Shown here piece by piece: positions 1 to 8,835 of a stretch of DNA of 64,000 bases; within the stretch, counting starts at the first letter, position 1; each line of letters begins with the position of its first letter. The notes under the pieces were generated by a model. That model was not told the DNA's origin. It searched no databases and worked only from the letters and a program-made list of their open reading frames with translations. The DNA is from Ginsengibacter hankyongi (GTDB lineage Bacteria; Bacteroidota; Bacteroidia; Chitinophagales; Chitinophagaceae): assembly GCF_008710285.1 (NCBI RefSeq), contig NZ_VYQF01000001.1, positions 744,001-808,000 of the forward strand. Reading direction: 5' to 3'. The translations under genes were made by a program, and so were the position numbers.

Positions 1-1279
1 TTTGGAATTTTTCTTCATCCAGTTTCAACCGGTGATTAGTTTGCCTTGTTACAATTTCATTTACTACTCCTTCTTCTCCCTTAAACAAATCAGGCGAAAG
101 CAAGTCTAATTTCACCATGTGCTGATGATATCTTTTTTCAATAATCAGGAAAGAATTTCTAACAATCAATAATGGAAATGGAACTTTATAATATTGAAAC
201 AGATCTTTCAGTTCGAGCCAGTAAGCAATTTCACCGCCTCCGCCAATGAAGGCAATGTTTGGCAACATCATTTCCTGGAAGAGTCCTCTTAAAATTACAT
301 TAGGGCTAAACCGTTCAGGATGATTCTTTAATTCATTTTTTAATTCATCTTTTGTAAAAAAAAGTTTGGTATCATGAACAAGGTAATGGTCTTCCACCTG
401 CACAATCCGGTTTCGTATATCATCTTTTAAATAAAATAAATTGATCTCCCGTGGATGCGCCTGCACTTTATATTTCTGTGATAATTTTTCCGAAGTTTTG
501 CTTACAATATTTGAAGACATATTTTCAAAAATGTCTTCTTCAAAAATGGCAGACATTTCATTTTTTAATGAAGCGTTATCCGGTAAAAAAACAATAAGCC
601 CATAATTTTTAAAAAGTTCATGAACCAGTAGAAAAGTTGATTGCTGTATTGTTGAATCTTTTTGAAAACATTTTTTTAGCAATTCAATTATCTTTTTGCC
701 ATGTTCTTCAACAGACAATCGCCCTTCAAGTTCATTCATTAGTAGTAATAAACTATCATCCACTTTCATTCTTCCTACAGCGCCAGTTTGCATAGTGTTC
801 CACACATATTTCTTTCCATCAACGACGACATGATTTAGTTCTTCCAAATCTGCATCTTCACTGCCCATAAAAAAAACAGGAACAAAATTATATTGTGGTA
901 ACTGCTTTTTTAAATCATCAGCAAGCTTTATGGTATGAAGAATTTTATAAATGAAATATAAATGCCCCGTAAAAATATTGGGTTGATGCGCAGTGCAAAC
1001 AGTGAATGTATTTTCATTGGAAAGTGCATCAATATTAGCTTCTACTTTGTCGCTGTCGCCTATATTTTTATATTGAAGTTGTAACTGCTCAACTAATAAT
1101 TTCCTGTTGGTATTGAAATTCCTTCTTTCATTAATAGAATCGGTGATTCCATTAATATTTAATTCATGTTCGTAAAAATCTTTTAAATCATTTGCCCCGG
1201 CAACATAATCCAAAATAATTTTTGCAAATTTTCCTGTTGCTGAATAAGGTATGTATTGAGATTGAAATGCCTGGCTCAT
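1..1279 (-). CDS. bshC: Bacillithiol biosynthesis cysteine-adding enzyme BshC (partial, C-terminus outside window)
   Basis: BshC is proposed to add cysteine to GlcN-malate in the last step of bacillithiol synthesis in the cytosol. The translation begins with an ATG at 1277-1279 (MSQAFQSQYIPYSATGKFAK). It contains a segment TVCTAHQPNIFTGHLYFIYK that matches the family's GQQAGLFGGPLYTIYK-type nucleotide-binding region, and later a GGGGEIAYW segment, also typical. About 426 residues are visible. The family is about 530 residues long, so the C-terminal part, including the coiled coil, lies left of the window. A possible -7 element (TATCTTTG on the minus strand, 1325-1332) sits 45 nt upstream. The family call rests on these motifs and the overall pattern. 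Confidence 0.9.
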   Translation of the reverse strand, partial: MSQAFQSQYIPYSATGKFAKIILDYVAGANDLKDFYEHELNINGITDSINERRNFNTNRKLLVEQLQLQYKNIGDSDKVEANIDALSNENTFTVCTAHQPNIFTGHLYFIYKILHTIKLADDLKKQLPQYNFVPVFFMGSEDADLEELNHVVVDGKKYVWNTMQTGAVGRMKVDDSLLLLMNELEGRLSVEEHGKKIIELLKKCFQKDSTIQQSTFLLVHELFKNYGLIVFLPDNASLKNEMSAIFEEDIFENMSSNIVSKTSEKLSQKYKVQAHPREINLFYLKDDIRNRIVQVEDHYLVHDTKLFFTKDELKNELKNHPERFSPNVILRGLFQEMMLPNIAFIGGGGEIAYWLELKDLFQYYKVPFPLLIVRNSFLIIEKRYHQHMVKLDLLSPDLFKGEEGVVNEIVTRQTNHRLKLDEEKFQ

Positions 1280-1324
1280 CTATACTTTTTAATTGCTTTT
1301 GTAACGCAGTTATTTTTTGAGAAG

Positions 1325-1332
1325 CAAAGATA
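1325..1332 (-). promoter_or_regulatory. Candidate -7 element for bshC
   Basis: On the minus strand the sequence reads TATCTTTG (TAnnTTTG), 45 nt before the bshC ATG. No TTG is seen at the expected -33 position, so this is a weak call. Confidence 0.35.
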
Positions 1333-1355
1333 TAGGGAAAAAATTGAGGGAAGAC

Positions 1356-1385
1356 TTGGTAGTGTATTAGAAGGGACTAAATTTG
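1356..1385 (+). promoter_or_regulatory. Bacteroidota-type promoter for the SRPBCC gene
   Basis: TTG at 1356-1358 is followed after exactly 19 nt by TAAATTTG at 1378-1385. This matches the Bacteroidota primary sigma consensus TTG-N19-TAnnTTTG. The start codon at 1405 lies 19 nt further on. It is the cleanest promoter seen in the window. Confidence 0.7.
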
Positions 1386-1404
1386 AAAAATATCTAAAGT
1401 TGTT

Positions 1405-1878
1405 ATGCCTACAATATACTTAGAAACCAAAATAAAATCCAACATTCAAATTTGTTTTGACCTGGCCAGGAGTATTGACTTACACCAAATATCAACCGCA
1501 AAAACGAATGAAAAAGCAGTCGATGGCAAAACAAAAGGACTCATAAACCTTGGCGAATATGTTACTTGGCAGGCAAAACATTTTGGAATAAACCAAAGAC
1601 TAACATCAAAGATTACCCGATTTAATGAACCGTTTTACTTTAAAGATGAACAGCAAAAAGGAGCATTTAAATACATTGCTCATGACCATTACTTTGAAAA
1701 ATATGACCAGTATGTAATTATGAAAGATATTTTCAATTTCCAATCACCACTTGGGATGATTGGTAAGTTAGTTGACAAAATACTCCTTTCAAACTACCTA
1801 AAAAGATTACTCATTGAAAGGAACAGTACAATTAAAGAATATGCCGAAACAGAAAAATGGAAATCCATTTTTGAATAA
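1405..1878 (+). CDS. SRPBCC family protein (START-like ligand-binding fold)
   Basis: A 157-residue cytosolic protein without signal peptide or membrane segment. The order of features fits the SRPBCC/polyketide-cyclase-like superfamily as found in Bacteroidota and Firmicutes: an N-terminal strand with TKIKSNIQICFDLARSIDLH, a central GEYVTWQAKHFGINQRLTSK region and a C-terminal helix (GKLVDKILLSNYLKRLLIERN). These proteins bind hydrophobic ligands in a helix-grip cavity, and the ligand here cannot be read from sequence. It stands alone between the divergent bshC and the next plus-strand gene, with its own well-formed promoter. Start chosen because the promoter lies 19 nt upstream and there is no alternative ATG near it. 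Confidence 0.75.
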   Translation: MPTIYLETKIKSNIQICFDLARSIDLHQISTAKTNEKAVDGKTKGLINLGEYVTWQAKHFGINQRLTSKITRFNEPFYFKDEQQKGAFKYIAHDHYFEKYDQYVIMKDIFNFQSPLGMIGKLVDKILLSNYLKRLLIERNSTIKEYAETEKWKSIFE

Positions 1879-1993
1879 ATACGCATAAAATCGTTCACGC
1901 CTTAATAATTTTCTTTTGGCCTAACACAAAAATTTTTAATAGCTTTAATCTATCAGCTAATTAATATTTCCTTACTTCTAAATCTATTACATT

Positions 1994-3349
1994 ATGTCTT
2001 CATCCCGTCGTGATTTTATAAAAAAAACAGCCCTTACCACTGCAGGTGTTTATATGGGCGCCAATGCTTTCAGCGCACAAAGCTACAGGAGAATCATAGG
2101 TTCTAATGACCGCGTAAGAGTAGGCGTGGTAGGATTTTCAGACAGGCATAGAAGTTCTCACATGCCTTCTTTCATGAACCACTATAAAGAATTAAATTTT
2201 GATATTGTAGCCGTTTCTGATATATGGAACAAACGAAGAAATGAAGGCACCGCTATGTGGAAAGAAAAAATGAATCATGATATTGTTGGCTGCCGTAACA
2301 ATGAAGAAATGTATAATAAAAAATTAGTGGATGCTGTGTTTGTGAGCACCGCCGATTTTCAGCATGCGCTGCATGCTGTGGAAGCTGTAAATGCAGGTTG
2401 CGATGTGTATTGTGAAAAACCTTTTGCAGAAACTATGGAAGATAATCGCCTCGCATTTAAAACCATTAAAGCGTCAGACAGGATTGTGCAGATTGGCTCA
2501 CAAAGAAGAAGTGGCGCCAACTACATCCAGGCTGCAGAATTTATACAATCAGGAAAGTTTGGCCCCATAAAAATGGTGGAGCTTACATGGAATGTAAACC
2601 AGCCAGGACGTTGGCGCAGGCCGGATCTCGTTGCACAGTTGAGAGAAGAAGATACTGACTGGAAACGATTTTTATTGAACAGGCCCGCCGATACTTATGA
2701 TCCAAGAAAATACCTCGAATACCGTTTATTTTGGCCGTATTCATCAGGACTTCCCGGTCAATGGATGAGTCACCAGATTGATACAGTTCATTGGTTCAGC
2801 GGGTTGAAGCATCCGCGCAGCGCAGTGGCTAATGGTGGAGTTTATATGTGGAAAGATGGAAGAAAAAACTGGGATACAATAACGGCTGTTTTTGATTACG
2901 GGCCTGCTGATGATCTGACCACAGGCTTCCAGGTATCGTTCCAGGCACGTATGGATAACGGCGACGAACATCCTTCAGAAATCTATTATTCTAACGGTGG
3001 GGAATTGAATCTTATAACCAATAAGGTTTCACCAAAAGGAGGACTGACAAAACATTATGCAGATGAAATGCATATGCAACCGAATTTATTGCCCGAAATG
3101 AATTTAGACCAAAGTGAAAAAGTTGTCGCTTCTGCAAACACCGGCGGCGATGTACTAACCAGCAACCACGTACGCAATTGGATGGAATGCGTACGCAGCC
3201 GTAAACAACCGCATGCTCCTGTTGAAGCGGGATACAGCCACTCCATTGCCAACATCATGACCACCGCAGCATCGCATACAGGCTTAAAAGCGACTTTTGA
3301 TGAAGCGACACAGGAAGTAATGGTGGGTGGAAAAATTTTTAAGTATTAA
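1994..3349 (+). CDS. Gfo/Idh/MocA family oxidoreductase, exported by a Tat-type signal
   Basis: An NAD(P)-dependent sugar or polyol dehydrogenase-like protein of 451 residues. A Tat-like signal (SRRDFIKK at residues 4-11, then a hydrophobic stretch to about residue 28) indicates folded export to the periplasm, common for Bacteroidota members of this family. The Rossmann fold begins with VRVGVVGFSDR (about 41-51). The family EKP motif is at residues 141-143 (CEKPFAETMEDN), and the C-terminal alpha/beta domain follows. It is followed after 57 nt by a DUF6807 gene, a frequent partner in carbohydrate-degrading regions. Substrate unknown. Periplasmic members may carry a tightly bound cofactor, which is inference here. 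Confidence 0.88.
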   Translation: MSSSRRDFIKKTALTTAGVYMGANAFSAQSYRRIIGSNDRVRVGVVGFSDRHRSSHMPSFMNHYKELNFDIVAVSDIWNKRRNEGTAMWKEKMNHDIVGCRNNEEMYNKKLVDAVFVSTADFQHALHAVEAVNAGCDVYCEKPFAETMEDNRLAFKTIKASDRIVQIGSQRRSGANYIQAAEFIQSGKFGPIKMVELTWNVNQPGRWRRPDLVAQLREEDTDWKRFLLNRPADTYDPRKYLEYRLFWPYSSGLPGQWMSHQIDTVHWFSGLKHPRSAVANGGVYMWKDGRKNWDTITAVFDYGPADDLTTGFQVSFQARMDNGDEHPSEIYYSNGGELNLITNKVSPKGGLTKHYADEMHMQPNLLPEMNLDQSEKVVASANTGGDVLTSNHVRNWMECVRSRKQPHAPVEAGYSHSIANIMTTAASHTGLKATFDEATQEVMVGGKIFKY

Positions 3350-3406
3350 AATCGTTTAAGGTCAGCCGTTAGCAAATTGTTCAATCATTAGTAATCCTAT
3401 TTAAAA

Positions 3407-4498
3407 ATGAAGAAGAACAGTAGACATTCGTCGCAAAAGTTTTCCCTGGGAATAGTAGCAATCTTTTGTTGCTCAGTATTATTTGCACAAAAAAATGAAA
3501 TGGTAAAGATTGTAAAATCACCAAGCCAAAATAAAATATCTGTTTTTATAGGAAATAAAATCTTCACCAGTTTCTTGTACCCCGACACTTTGGAGAAACC
3601 GGTTTTATATCCGGTGCATGCGGCCAATGGAATCGTTGTTACAAGAGGATTTCCATTCAATACCCAGCCTGGCGATCCTACCGATCATCCGCATCATGTT
3701 GGAATTTGGTTTACTTATGAAAATGTAAACGGGCTCGACTTCTGGAATAATTCATATGCAATTTCAAAAGCAAAAAAACATTTATACGGGTGGATAAGAA
3801 CAGATAAAATTCTTAACACATCAAATGGCACGAAAGGAATAATTTCTTACCACGCAAACTGGACCGATCAGCAAAAAAATGTATTGCTGGAAGAAACAAC
3901 GCGATTGGAATTTAGCGGAATGGAACATCAGCGAATTATAGACAGGATAACTGTTTTAAAAGCCGATACGACAGTAAATTTTTACGATGCAAAAGATGGC
4001 TTGTATGGAATGAGGATAGCACATGCGTTACAAATTCCATCAACCAAAGACCAGGAATTTAAAGACAATAAAGGCAACGTAACCATTGTAAAAGGCGTGA
4101 AAGATTCCATTGCAAATGGCAACTATCTTACCAGTGAAGGGAAAACCGGAGACGATGCATGGAGCTCAAGAGGAAGATGGTGCAAAGTATATGGCAAAAT
4201 GGGAAATGATTCTATAAGCATTGCAATCATTGATCACCCGGAGAATCCCAACTATCCTACTTTCTGGCATGCAAGGGGCTACGGTTTATTTGCAGCAAAT
4301 CCTCTTGGAGAAAAAATATTTACGAATGGAAAATCTTCAAAAAATCTTCTATTAAAAAAAGGGGAGTCTGTTACTTTTCGGTACAGGATAGTGATTGAGG
4401 ATAACAAAACAACTTTAGGTGTTGACGATCTCAATAAGCTCGCTGATGATTTTTGCCAAAGAGAAATAACATTTCGTCTGCGCCTTCCGTTAGAGTAA
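3407..4498 (+). CDS. DUF6807 (PmoA-like) family secreted protein
   Basis: A 363-residue protein with a Sec signal peptide (hydrophobic core about 12-26, then LFAQK). The body carries the family hallmark DHPHHVGIWF at about residues 93-102 followed by NGLDFW, a His-rich motif characteristic of the PmoA/DUF6807 family often found next to Gfo/Idh/MocA dehydrogenases in Bacteroidota and Planctomycetes. Molecular function is not established. A role in periplasmic sugar or methoxy-compound turnover is suggested only by neighbours. Its stop overlaps by 9 nt the end of the convergent Ldh-type gene, so the two transcripts must run into each other. Start chosen at the ATG that gives an intact signal peptide. 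Confidence 0.75.
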   Translation: MKKNSRHSSQKFSLGIVAIFCCSVLFAQKNEMVKIVKSPSQNKISVFIGNKIFTSFLYPDTLEKPVLYPVHAANGIVVTRGFPFNTQPGDPTDHPHHVGIWFTYENVNGLDFWNNSYAISKAKKHLYGWIRTDKILNTSNGTKGIISYHANWTDQQKNVLLEETTRLEFSGMEHQRIIDRITVLKADTTVNFYDAKDGLYGMRIAHALQIPSTKDQEFKDNKGNVTIVKGVKDSIANGNYLTSEGKTGDDAWSSRGRWCKVYGKMGNDSISIAIIDHPENPNYPTFWHARGYGLFAANPLGEKIFTNGKSSKNLLLKKGESVTFRYRIVIEDNKTTLGVDDLNKLADDFCQREITFRLRLPLE

Positions 4499-5518
4499 AT
4501 TAATTTCCTCCCATACTTCTTTAAGAACCGGAATTCCATTGGCAAGATTATTTTTTCTTGTTTGTAAAACTCTTTCACCAGGATATACTATTATTTTAGA
4601 TTCATCTAACGGTATGGATTGATGATAATCTTTTAAGATTTCTTCAATTGCTTGCGCAATTACGGATTGCTTACCAAATTTTGACATATCAATAGCGATA
4701 AATACCTGCGACAAACTGTATTCAACTTCCTTCTTACTTAGTTCATGAGTTGATAACCCACCTGATAAAATAGTTGCGAGCAAATCTAACAATAAAGATA
4801 ATCCTGCACCTTTCCAATAACCAATGGGTAATGGGCTGTTGGCCGCAAGAATTGCAGAAGGATCTTTGGTTAAGTTACCTTCAGTATCAAAACCACCATA
4901 CACAGAAAGTGATTCATCTTTCATGGCTGATAATTCCAATGCCCCATAAGAATATTGTGACATCGCCATATCCAGCACTATCGCTTCATCCTTATATGGC
5001 AATGCAATAACCAAAGGATTATTGCCAAGTTTTGCATCTTTAGCTCCCCATGCGGGCATGTTGGCAATTGTATTTGTCCAGCCGATAAATACAAAACCTG
5101 CTTTTGCAGCCTGCCATCCGTAAGTACCTCCACGCATCCAATGATTGGTATTTCTTAAAGCCACACAACCAATACCATATTCAATTGCGAGTGAGATAAC
5201 GGTGTCGGTTACCTGTAGTGCATTTAATATACCTGGCCCCAGGTTGCCATTCCATTGTTCCATGGCGCCAAACTTGCTTTCCAACGTTGGCAAAGCTTCC
5301 GGAACAACATATCCAGCTTTTAAATATTGAATAAATCTTGGGAAACGGTAAATCCCATGTGTGTAAATTCCATCAAGGCTGCTTTCAGTAAAAACCTGTG
5401 CACACTGCAATGCTCTTTCACGTATAAACCCGTATTTCAATAAAATGCCGGTGAAGCATTCCTGCATTTCATTTGCAGGTATTGCAATTGTGGCGGAGTT
5501 TTCCTGCACTAAGTTCAA
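4490..5518 (-). CDS. Ldh family oxidoreductase (malate/L-sulfolactate/2,3-diketo-L-gulonate dehydrogenase type)
   Basis: A cytosolic NAD(P)-dependent dehydrogenase of 342 residues, the usual family length. Visible signatures are THGIYRFP (about 53-60), the catalytic-site NTNHWMRGGTYG (about 123-134), corresponding to the family's N-x-x-H motif, LVIALP and the GLSLLLDLLATILSGG region near the C-terminal third. Members reduce or oxidise 2-hydroxy acids or diketogulonate, and the substrate cannot be decided here. The gene ends inside the convergent DUF6807 gene (9-nt overlap) and starts 20 nt downstream of rimO on the same strand, so it may be co-transcribed with rimO. Confidence 0.85.
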   Translation of the reverse strand: MNLVQENSATIAIPANEMQECFTGILLKYGFIRERALQCAQVFTESSLDGIYTHGIYRFPRFIQYLKAGYVVPEALPTLESKFGAMEQWNGNLGPGILNALQVTDTVISLAIEYGIGCVALRNTNHWMRGGTYGWQAAKAGFVFIGWTNTIANMPAWGAKDAKLGNNPLVIALPYKDEAIVLDMAMSQYSYGALELSAMKDESLSVYGGFDTEGNLTKDPSAILAANSPLPIGYWKGAGLSLLLDLLATILSGGLSTHELSKKEVEYSLSQVFIAIDMSKFGKQSVIAQAIEEILKDYHQSIPLDESKIIVYPGERVLQTRKNNLANGIPVLKEVWEEINLL

Positions 5519-5538
5519 GATTTAAGAATAAAAGGAAT

Positions 5539-6846
5539 TTAATTTACTAGTTCACCTTCAAGGTCGTAATCAAAAGCAGAAGTGATTTTTACATTTACAA
5601 AATCACCCGGCAATAATTTTGTTTTTGAATGAACGATCACTTCATTGTCCACTTCAACACTATCAAATTCTGTACGGCCAAGATATCTCCCCGCCTCTTT
5701 TTTATCAATAATAACCTTAAAAGTTTTACCAATTTTCTCTTCATTTTTCATAAAAGAAATTTCCTGTTGCACTTCCATAATTTCCTGTGCTCTCTGCTCT
5801 TTTATTTCTGAAGGAACATCATCTGCCAAATCATACGCAGTTGTGTTTTCTTCATGAGAATAAGTAAATATGCCAACGCGATCAAATTCAATTTTCTTCA
5901 AAAAAGTTTTTAATTCTTCTACATCATCTTTAGTTTCTTTCGGAAAACCGGCTATGAGCGTGGTTCTTAAACAAATGCCCGGAATTTTATATTTAATCTC
6001 TCCAATAATATCTTCCATTTCTTCTCTTGTAATTTGCCTTTTCATTGCATGTAGCATTTTATTGCTGGCATGCTGCAAAGGCATATCAAGGTAATTACAG
6101 ATGTTTTCTCTTTCCTTCATAGCATCTATAATTTCCATCGGGAATTTTGAAGGATATGCATAATGCAACCTTATCCATTCCAGGCCGGGAATATCGGCCA
6201 ATGCGTGAAGCAGTTTTGGTAATTCTCTTTTTTTATAAATATCCAATCCATAGTAAGTAAGTTCCTGCGCTATCAGCATAATTTCTTTCACACCTCTTTG
6301 CACTAAATTCTTTGCTTCATTAACTAATGATTCTATGGAACGGCTTACATGTTTTCCCCGCATTAAAGGGATTGCGCAAAAGGAACAGGTACGGTTGCAG
6401 CCCTCACTTATTTTCAGATAGGCATAGTGGTTAGGTGTGCTTAACAACCTTTCGCCAACCAATTCAGCTTTATAATCAACATCAAATTTTCTAAGCAAAA
6501 AAGGCAGCTCCATAGTTCCAAAAAATGCATCCACTTCAGGAATTTCATCTTCCAAATTTTGTTTGTAACGCTCGCTCAAACAGCCTGTAACGTAGACCTT
6601 ATCAAGCTTTCCCCGTTTCTTTAATTCTACCTGTTCCAAAATTGTATTGATACTTTCTTCTTTTGCTTTATCAATAAATCCGCATGTATTTACAACTACA
6701 ATATTATGATCAAGCTTTTTACTTTCATGTTCCACATTTACATCAGCCGCTGCAAGTTGACCGCTCAACACTTCACTATCAACCAGGTTTTTGCTGCACC
6801 CTAATGTGATGATATTTACTTTATCTTTTTTAAGCTTGGTTCTCAT
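5539..6846 (-). CDS. rimO: Ribosomal protein S12 methylthiotransferase RimO
   Basis: RimO adds a methylthio group to an aspartate of ribosomal protein S12 using two Fe-S clusters and radical SAM chemistry. From the chosen ATG at 6844-6846 the protein has 435 residues. The N-terminal MTTase domain has cysteines at about 17, 55 and 89 (TLGCSKN, VNTCGF, VTGCLSE). The radical SAM motif CNRTCSFC is at about 150-157, and a C-terminal TRAM domain follows. An upstream in-frame ATG at 6894 would add 16 residues rich in hydrophobics (MHSIRVISTKKFVLLK) that do not belong to the family, so it was rejected. The intergenic stretch to ftsY contains copies of an ACACGAATT repeat. Confidence 0.95.
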   Translation of the reverse strand: MRTKLKKDKVNIITLGCSKNLVDSEVLSGQLAAADVNVEHESKKLDHNIVVVNTCGFIDKAKEESINTILEQVELKKRGKLDKVYVTGCLSERYKQNLEDEIPEVDAFFGTMELPFLLRKFDVDYKAELVGERLLSTPNHYAYLKISEGCNRTCSFCAIPLMRGKHVSRSIESLVNEAKNLVQRGVKEIMLIAQELTYYGLDIYKKRELPKLLHALADIPGLEWIRLHYAYPSKFPMEIIDAMKERENICNYLDMPLQHASNKMLHAMKRQITREEMEDIIGEIKYKIPGICLRTTLIAGFPKETKDDVEELKTFLKKIEFDRVGIFTYSHEENTTAYDLADDVPSEIKEQRAQEIMEVQQEISFMKNEEKIGKTFKVIIDKKEAGRYLGRTEFDSVEVDNEVIVHSKTKLLPGDFVNVKITSAFDYDLEGELVN

Positions 6847-6852
6847 TTTTAA

Positions 6853-6886
6853 TAACACGAATTTCTTTGTACTAATTACACGAATT
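6853..6886. repeat. Copies of the dispersed ACACGAATT repeat upstream of rimO
   Basis: AACACGAATTT near 6855 and AATTACACGAATT at 6874-6886 share their core with the inverted repeat at 9595-9652 and the repeat inside murB at 17753-17769. Direct visual match; the family extent is unknown. Confidence 0.5.
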
Positions 6887-6963
6887 GAATGCAAACATCA
6901 ATTCAATATCTCTATTCACCTCTGAACTGTTTAACTTAACCAATAAACTAATGAATCAATTAA

Positions 6964-7932
6964 CTATTTAACTCCCTCAAATAAACTATCCACAAATTCT
7001 TTTTTATCAAATACCAAAAGATCCGTTGCTTTTTCGCCCACTCCTATAAACTTCACAGGAATTTTAAACTGATCGGCAATGGCTAACACCACACCACCTT
7101 TTGCAGTTCCATCAAGTTTTGTAATTGCAATTGCAGTTACGTCTGTAGCGCCAGTAAATTGTCTTGCCTGCTCGAGTGCATTTTGCCCTGTGCTACCATC
7201 AAGTACCAATAATACTTCATGCGGCGAACCGGGAAGCGCTTTATTTACAGATCGCTTAATCTTACTCAATTCATCCATTAAATGAATTTTATTATGAAGC
7301 CTTCCAGCAGTGTCAATCAGCACCACATCCATATCTTTTGCGACTGCACTTTGCACCGCATCAAATGCGACAGCGCTTGGATCGGCGCCCATTGAATGCT
7401 TTACGATAGATACTTTTGCCCGTTGGCTCCATATATCCAACTGATCGACGGCTGCTGCCCTGAAAGTATCAGCAGCACCCAATAAAACTTTTTTGCCTGC
7501 TAAAGTAAAATTATGAGCAAGCTTACCAATGGTAGTCGTTTTTCCTGCACCATTTACTCCAACAATTAATATTACATGAGGTTTATGAGTTGACGGTAAT
7601 TCATAGCTTTTATAAGAAGTATCAACAGGCGAATCTATAAGAACAGATTGAATCTCCTCCTTTAATATTCTATTAAGTTCTGAAGTATTAATGTATTTAT
7701 CTTTTGCAACTCTTTTTTCAATTCCATCAATAATCTTTATTGTAGTATCAACGCCAACATCTGCACTCACCAAAGCATTTTCAAGATCGTCCAGCACTTC
7801 TTCATCAACCGTACTTTTACCGGCAATAACTTTTGTAAGCTTGTCAAAAAAACCTTCTTTTGTTTTTTGCAAACCCTGGTCAAGACTTTCCTTTTGTTCT
7901 TTCTTTCCAAATATTTTATCAAAAATTCCCAT
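6964..7932 (-). CDS. ftsY: Signal recognition particle receptor FtsY
   Basis: FtsY is the membrane-associated SRP receptor GTPase that docks ribosome-nascent chain complexes at the translocon. From the ATG at 7930-7932 (MGIFDKIFGKKEQ) the protein is 322 residues. Visible are the N domain, the P-loop GVNGAGKTTTIGKL, the insertion-box DTFRAAAVDQL, DTAGRL and the guanine-specificity TKLDGTAKGG. The acidic A domain is short, as usual in Bacteroidota. The upstream ATG at 7956 is rejected because a -7 promoter element (7954-7961) overlaps it and because MGIFDKIFGKK is the conserved family start. It lies just downstream of the rpmB-rpmG-DUF4295 terminator. Confidence 0.96.
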   Translation of the reverse strand: MGIFDKIFGKKEQKESLDQGLQKTKEGFFDKLTKVIAGKSTVDEEVLDDLENALVSADVGVDTTIKIIDGIEKRVAKDKYINTSELNRILKEEIQSVLIDSPVDTSYKSYELPSTHKPHVILIVGVNGAGKTTTIGKLAHNFTLAGKKVLLGAADTFRAAAVDQLDIWSQRAKVSIVKHSMGADPSAVAFDAVQSAVAKDMDVVLIDTAGRLHNKIHLMDELSKIKRSVNKALPGSPHEVLLVLDGSTGQNALEQARQFTGATDVTAIAITKLDGTAKGGVVLAIADQFKIPVKFIGVGEKATDLLVFDKKEFVDSLFEGVK

Positions 7933-7953
7933 TGTATAAAAATTAGTAAAGGG

Positions 7954-7961
7954 CAAAAATA
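7954..7961 (-). promoter_or_regulatory. -7 element for ftsY
   Basis: Minus strand TATTTTTG (TAnnTTTG), 21 nt before the ftsY ATG. It overlaps the T-rich tail of the terminator stem at 7965-7996, so one set of bases may end one transcript and begin the next. Confidence 0.45.
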
Positions 7962-7964
7962 AAT

Positions 7965-7996
7965 AAAGCTATCCGCAATGAATGCCGGATAGCTTT
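7965..7996 (-). terminator. Rho-independent terminator of rpmB-rpmG-DUF4295
   Basis: Perfect 11-bp inverted repeat: AAAGCTATCCG (7965-7975) and CGGATAGCTTT (7986-7996) with a 10-nt loop. On the minus strand a T-rich tail (TTTATTTATTTTTG) follows. It sits 22 nt after the DUF4295 stop. Confidence 0.85.
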
Positions 7997-8018
7997 ACAT
8001 GAAGTTTAAAGAAGCAAT

Positions 8019-8189
8019 TTAGCTTGCTAAAAATTCTTTGATCTTGTCCTTGTGAACAATAGATTCTTTAAATGTGTAAGAACCGGATTTGGGGCTGCGT
8101 ACTGTGCGAACCACTTTAGTCCAGTTTTTTGCTTCCGCTGCTGCTTTTTGATCTTTTGTTTTAATAGCGGTTTTAGCTGCTTTTGCCAT
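8019..8189 (-). CDS. DUF4295 family small basic protein (ribosome-linked, Bacteroidota)
   Basis: A 56-residue protein, MAKAAKTAIKTKDQKAAAEA at the start and KDKIKEFLAS at the end. It matches the DUF4295 family, which in Bacteroidota is encoded directly after rpmB and rpmG. High Lys/Ala content with the central KVVRTVRSPKSGSYTFKE segment is typical. The position and basic charge suggest a ribosomal or ribosome-associated protein. I recall reports of lineage-specific Bacteroidota ribosomal proteins but cannot confirm that this family is one of them. Followed by a strong terminator. 43 nt separate it from rpmG. Confidence 0.85.
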   Translation of the reverse strand: MAKAAKTAIKTKDQKAAAEAKNWTKVVRTVRSPKSGSYTFKESIVHKDKIKEFLAS

Positions 8190-8232
8190 TGTATTTTAAT
8201 TTGATAATGTGATAATTTGCTTTGTAAGCTAA

Positions 8233-8415
8233 TTATTTAATTTCTTTATGAACCGTTACCTTCTTTAAAATAGGGTTGAATTTTTTCAACTCCAATCTTT
8301 CCGGTGTATTCTTTTTATTTTTTTTGGTAATATAACGGCTGGTGCCGGGCAAACCAGATGTTTTATGCTCCGTGCATTCCAAAATTACCTGTACCCTGTT
8401 TCCTTTTCTTGCCAT
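8233..8415 (-). CDS. rpmG: 50S ribosomal protein L33
   Basis: A 60-residue protein [20 protein letters not shown] that matches bL33, a structural component of the large subunit near the E site. The usual pattern of a first strand with VQVILEC, the [21 protein letters not shown] segment and a final VHKEIK is intact. Only one of the four zinc-binding Cys of the C+ form is present (C14), so this is the Zn-independent form. It lies 24 nt downstream of rpmB and 43 nt upstream of DUF4295 in the same operon. Confidence 0.95.
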   Translation of the reverse strand: MARKGNRVQVILECTEHKTSGLPGTSRYITKKNKKNTPERLELKKFNPILKKVTVHKEIK

Positions 8416-8439
8416 AACAAATGTTTAAAATATTTTTGA

Positions 8440-8676
8440 TCAGATTTTGGCTCCGTTTGCCCTCATTTCTTTTACTACGTTATAAAGACCATTTTTATTA
8501 ATAGTACGAATCGCCTCAGAAGACAACTTTAAAGTAACCCATTTATCCTCTTCCGCAAGAAAATATCTTTTCTTTTGAAGATTAGGTAAAAATCTCCTGC
8601 GGGTTTTTATATTTGAATGCGAAACAGTATTTCCCGTGATGGGTCTCTTTCCTGTAACCTGACATACTCTGGCCAT
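8440..8676 (-). CDS. rpmB: 50S ribosomal protein L28
   Basis: A 78-residue bL28 beginning [20 protein letters not shown], with the typical [19 protein letters not shown] core. The start at 8674-8676 is chosen because the conserved family N-terminus begins there. An upstream in-frame ATG at 8805 would add 43 unrelated residues and would lie upstream of the promoter element at 8698-8705. First gene of the rpmB-rpmG-DUF4295 operon. Confidence 0.96.
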   Translation of the reverse strand: MARVCQVTGKRPITGNTVSHSNIKTRRRFLPNLQKKRYFLAEEDKWVTLKLSSEAIRTINKNGLYNVVKEMRANGAKI

Positions 8677-8697
8677 AATGATCTTTTTTTCGGACGG

Positions 8698-8705
8698 CAA
8701 AGGTA
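8698..8705 (-). promoter_or_regulatory. -7 element for rpmB operon
   Basis: Minus strand TACCTTTG (TAnnTTTG), 21 nt before the rpmB ATG. This is the same element-to-ATG spacing as at ftsY. Confidence 0.5.
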
Positions 8706-8835
8706 ATAAAGAAATATTTACCCGAAAAATAAATAAAGGAGTTTTTTCAGAACAGTTCAAAACTGTCATAATGTTCCATTTTTTGGGCAAAAACTTCATG
8801 GGCATGCTTTATGTTGTACAATGGGAAAATAGATT

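Noticed and set aside
6847-6894. Upstream start for rimO at 6894
   Set aside because: Extra 16 residues do not belong to the family, and the sequence contains a dispersed repeat rather than coding signal.
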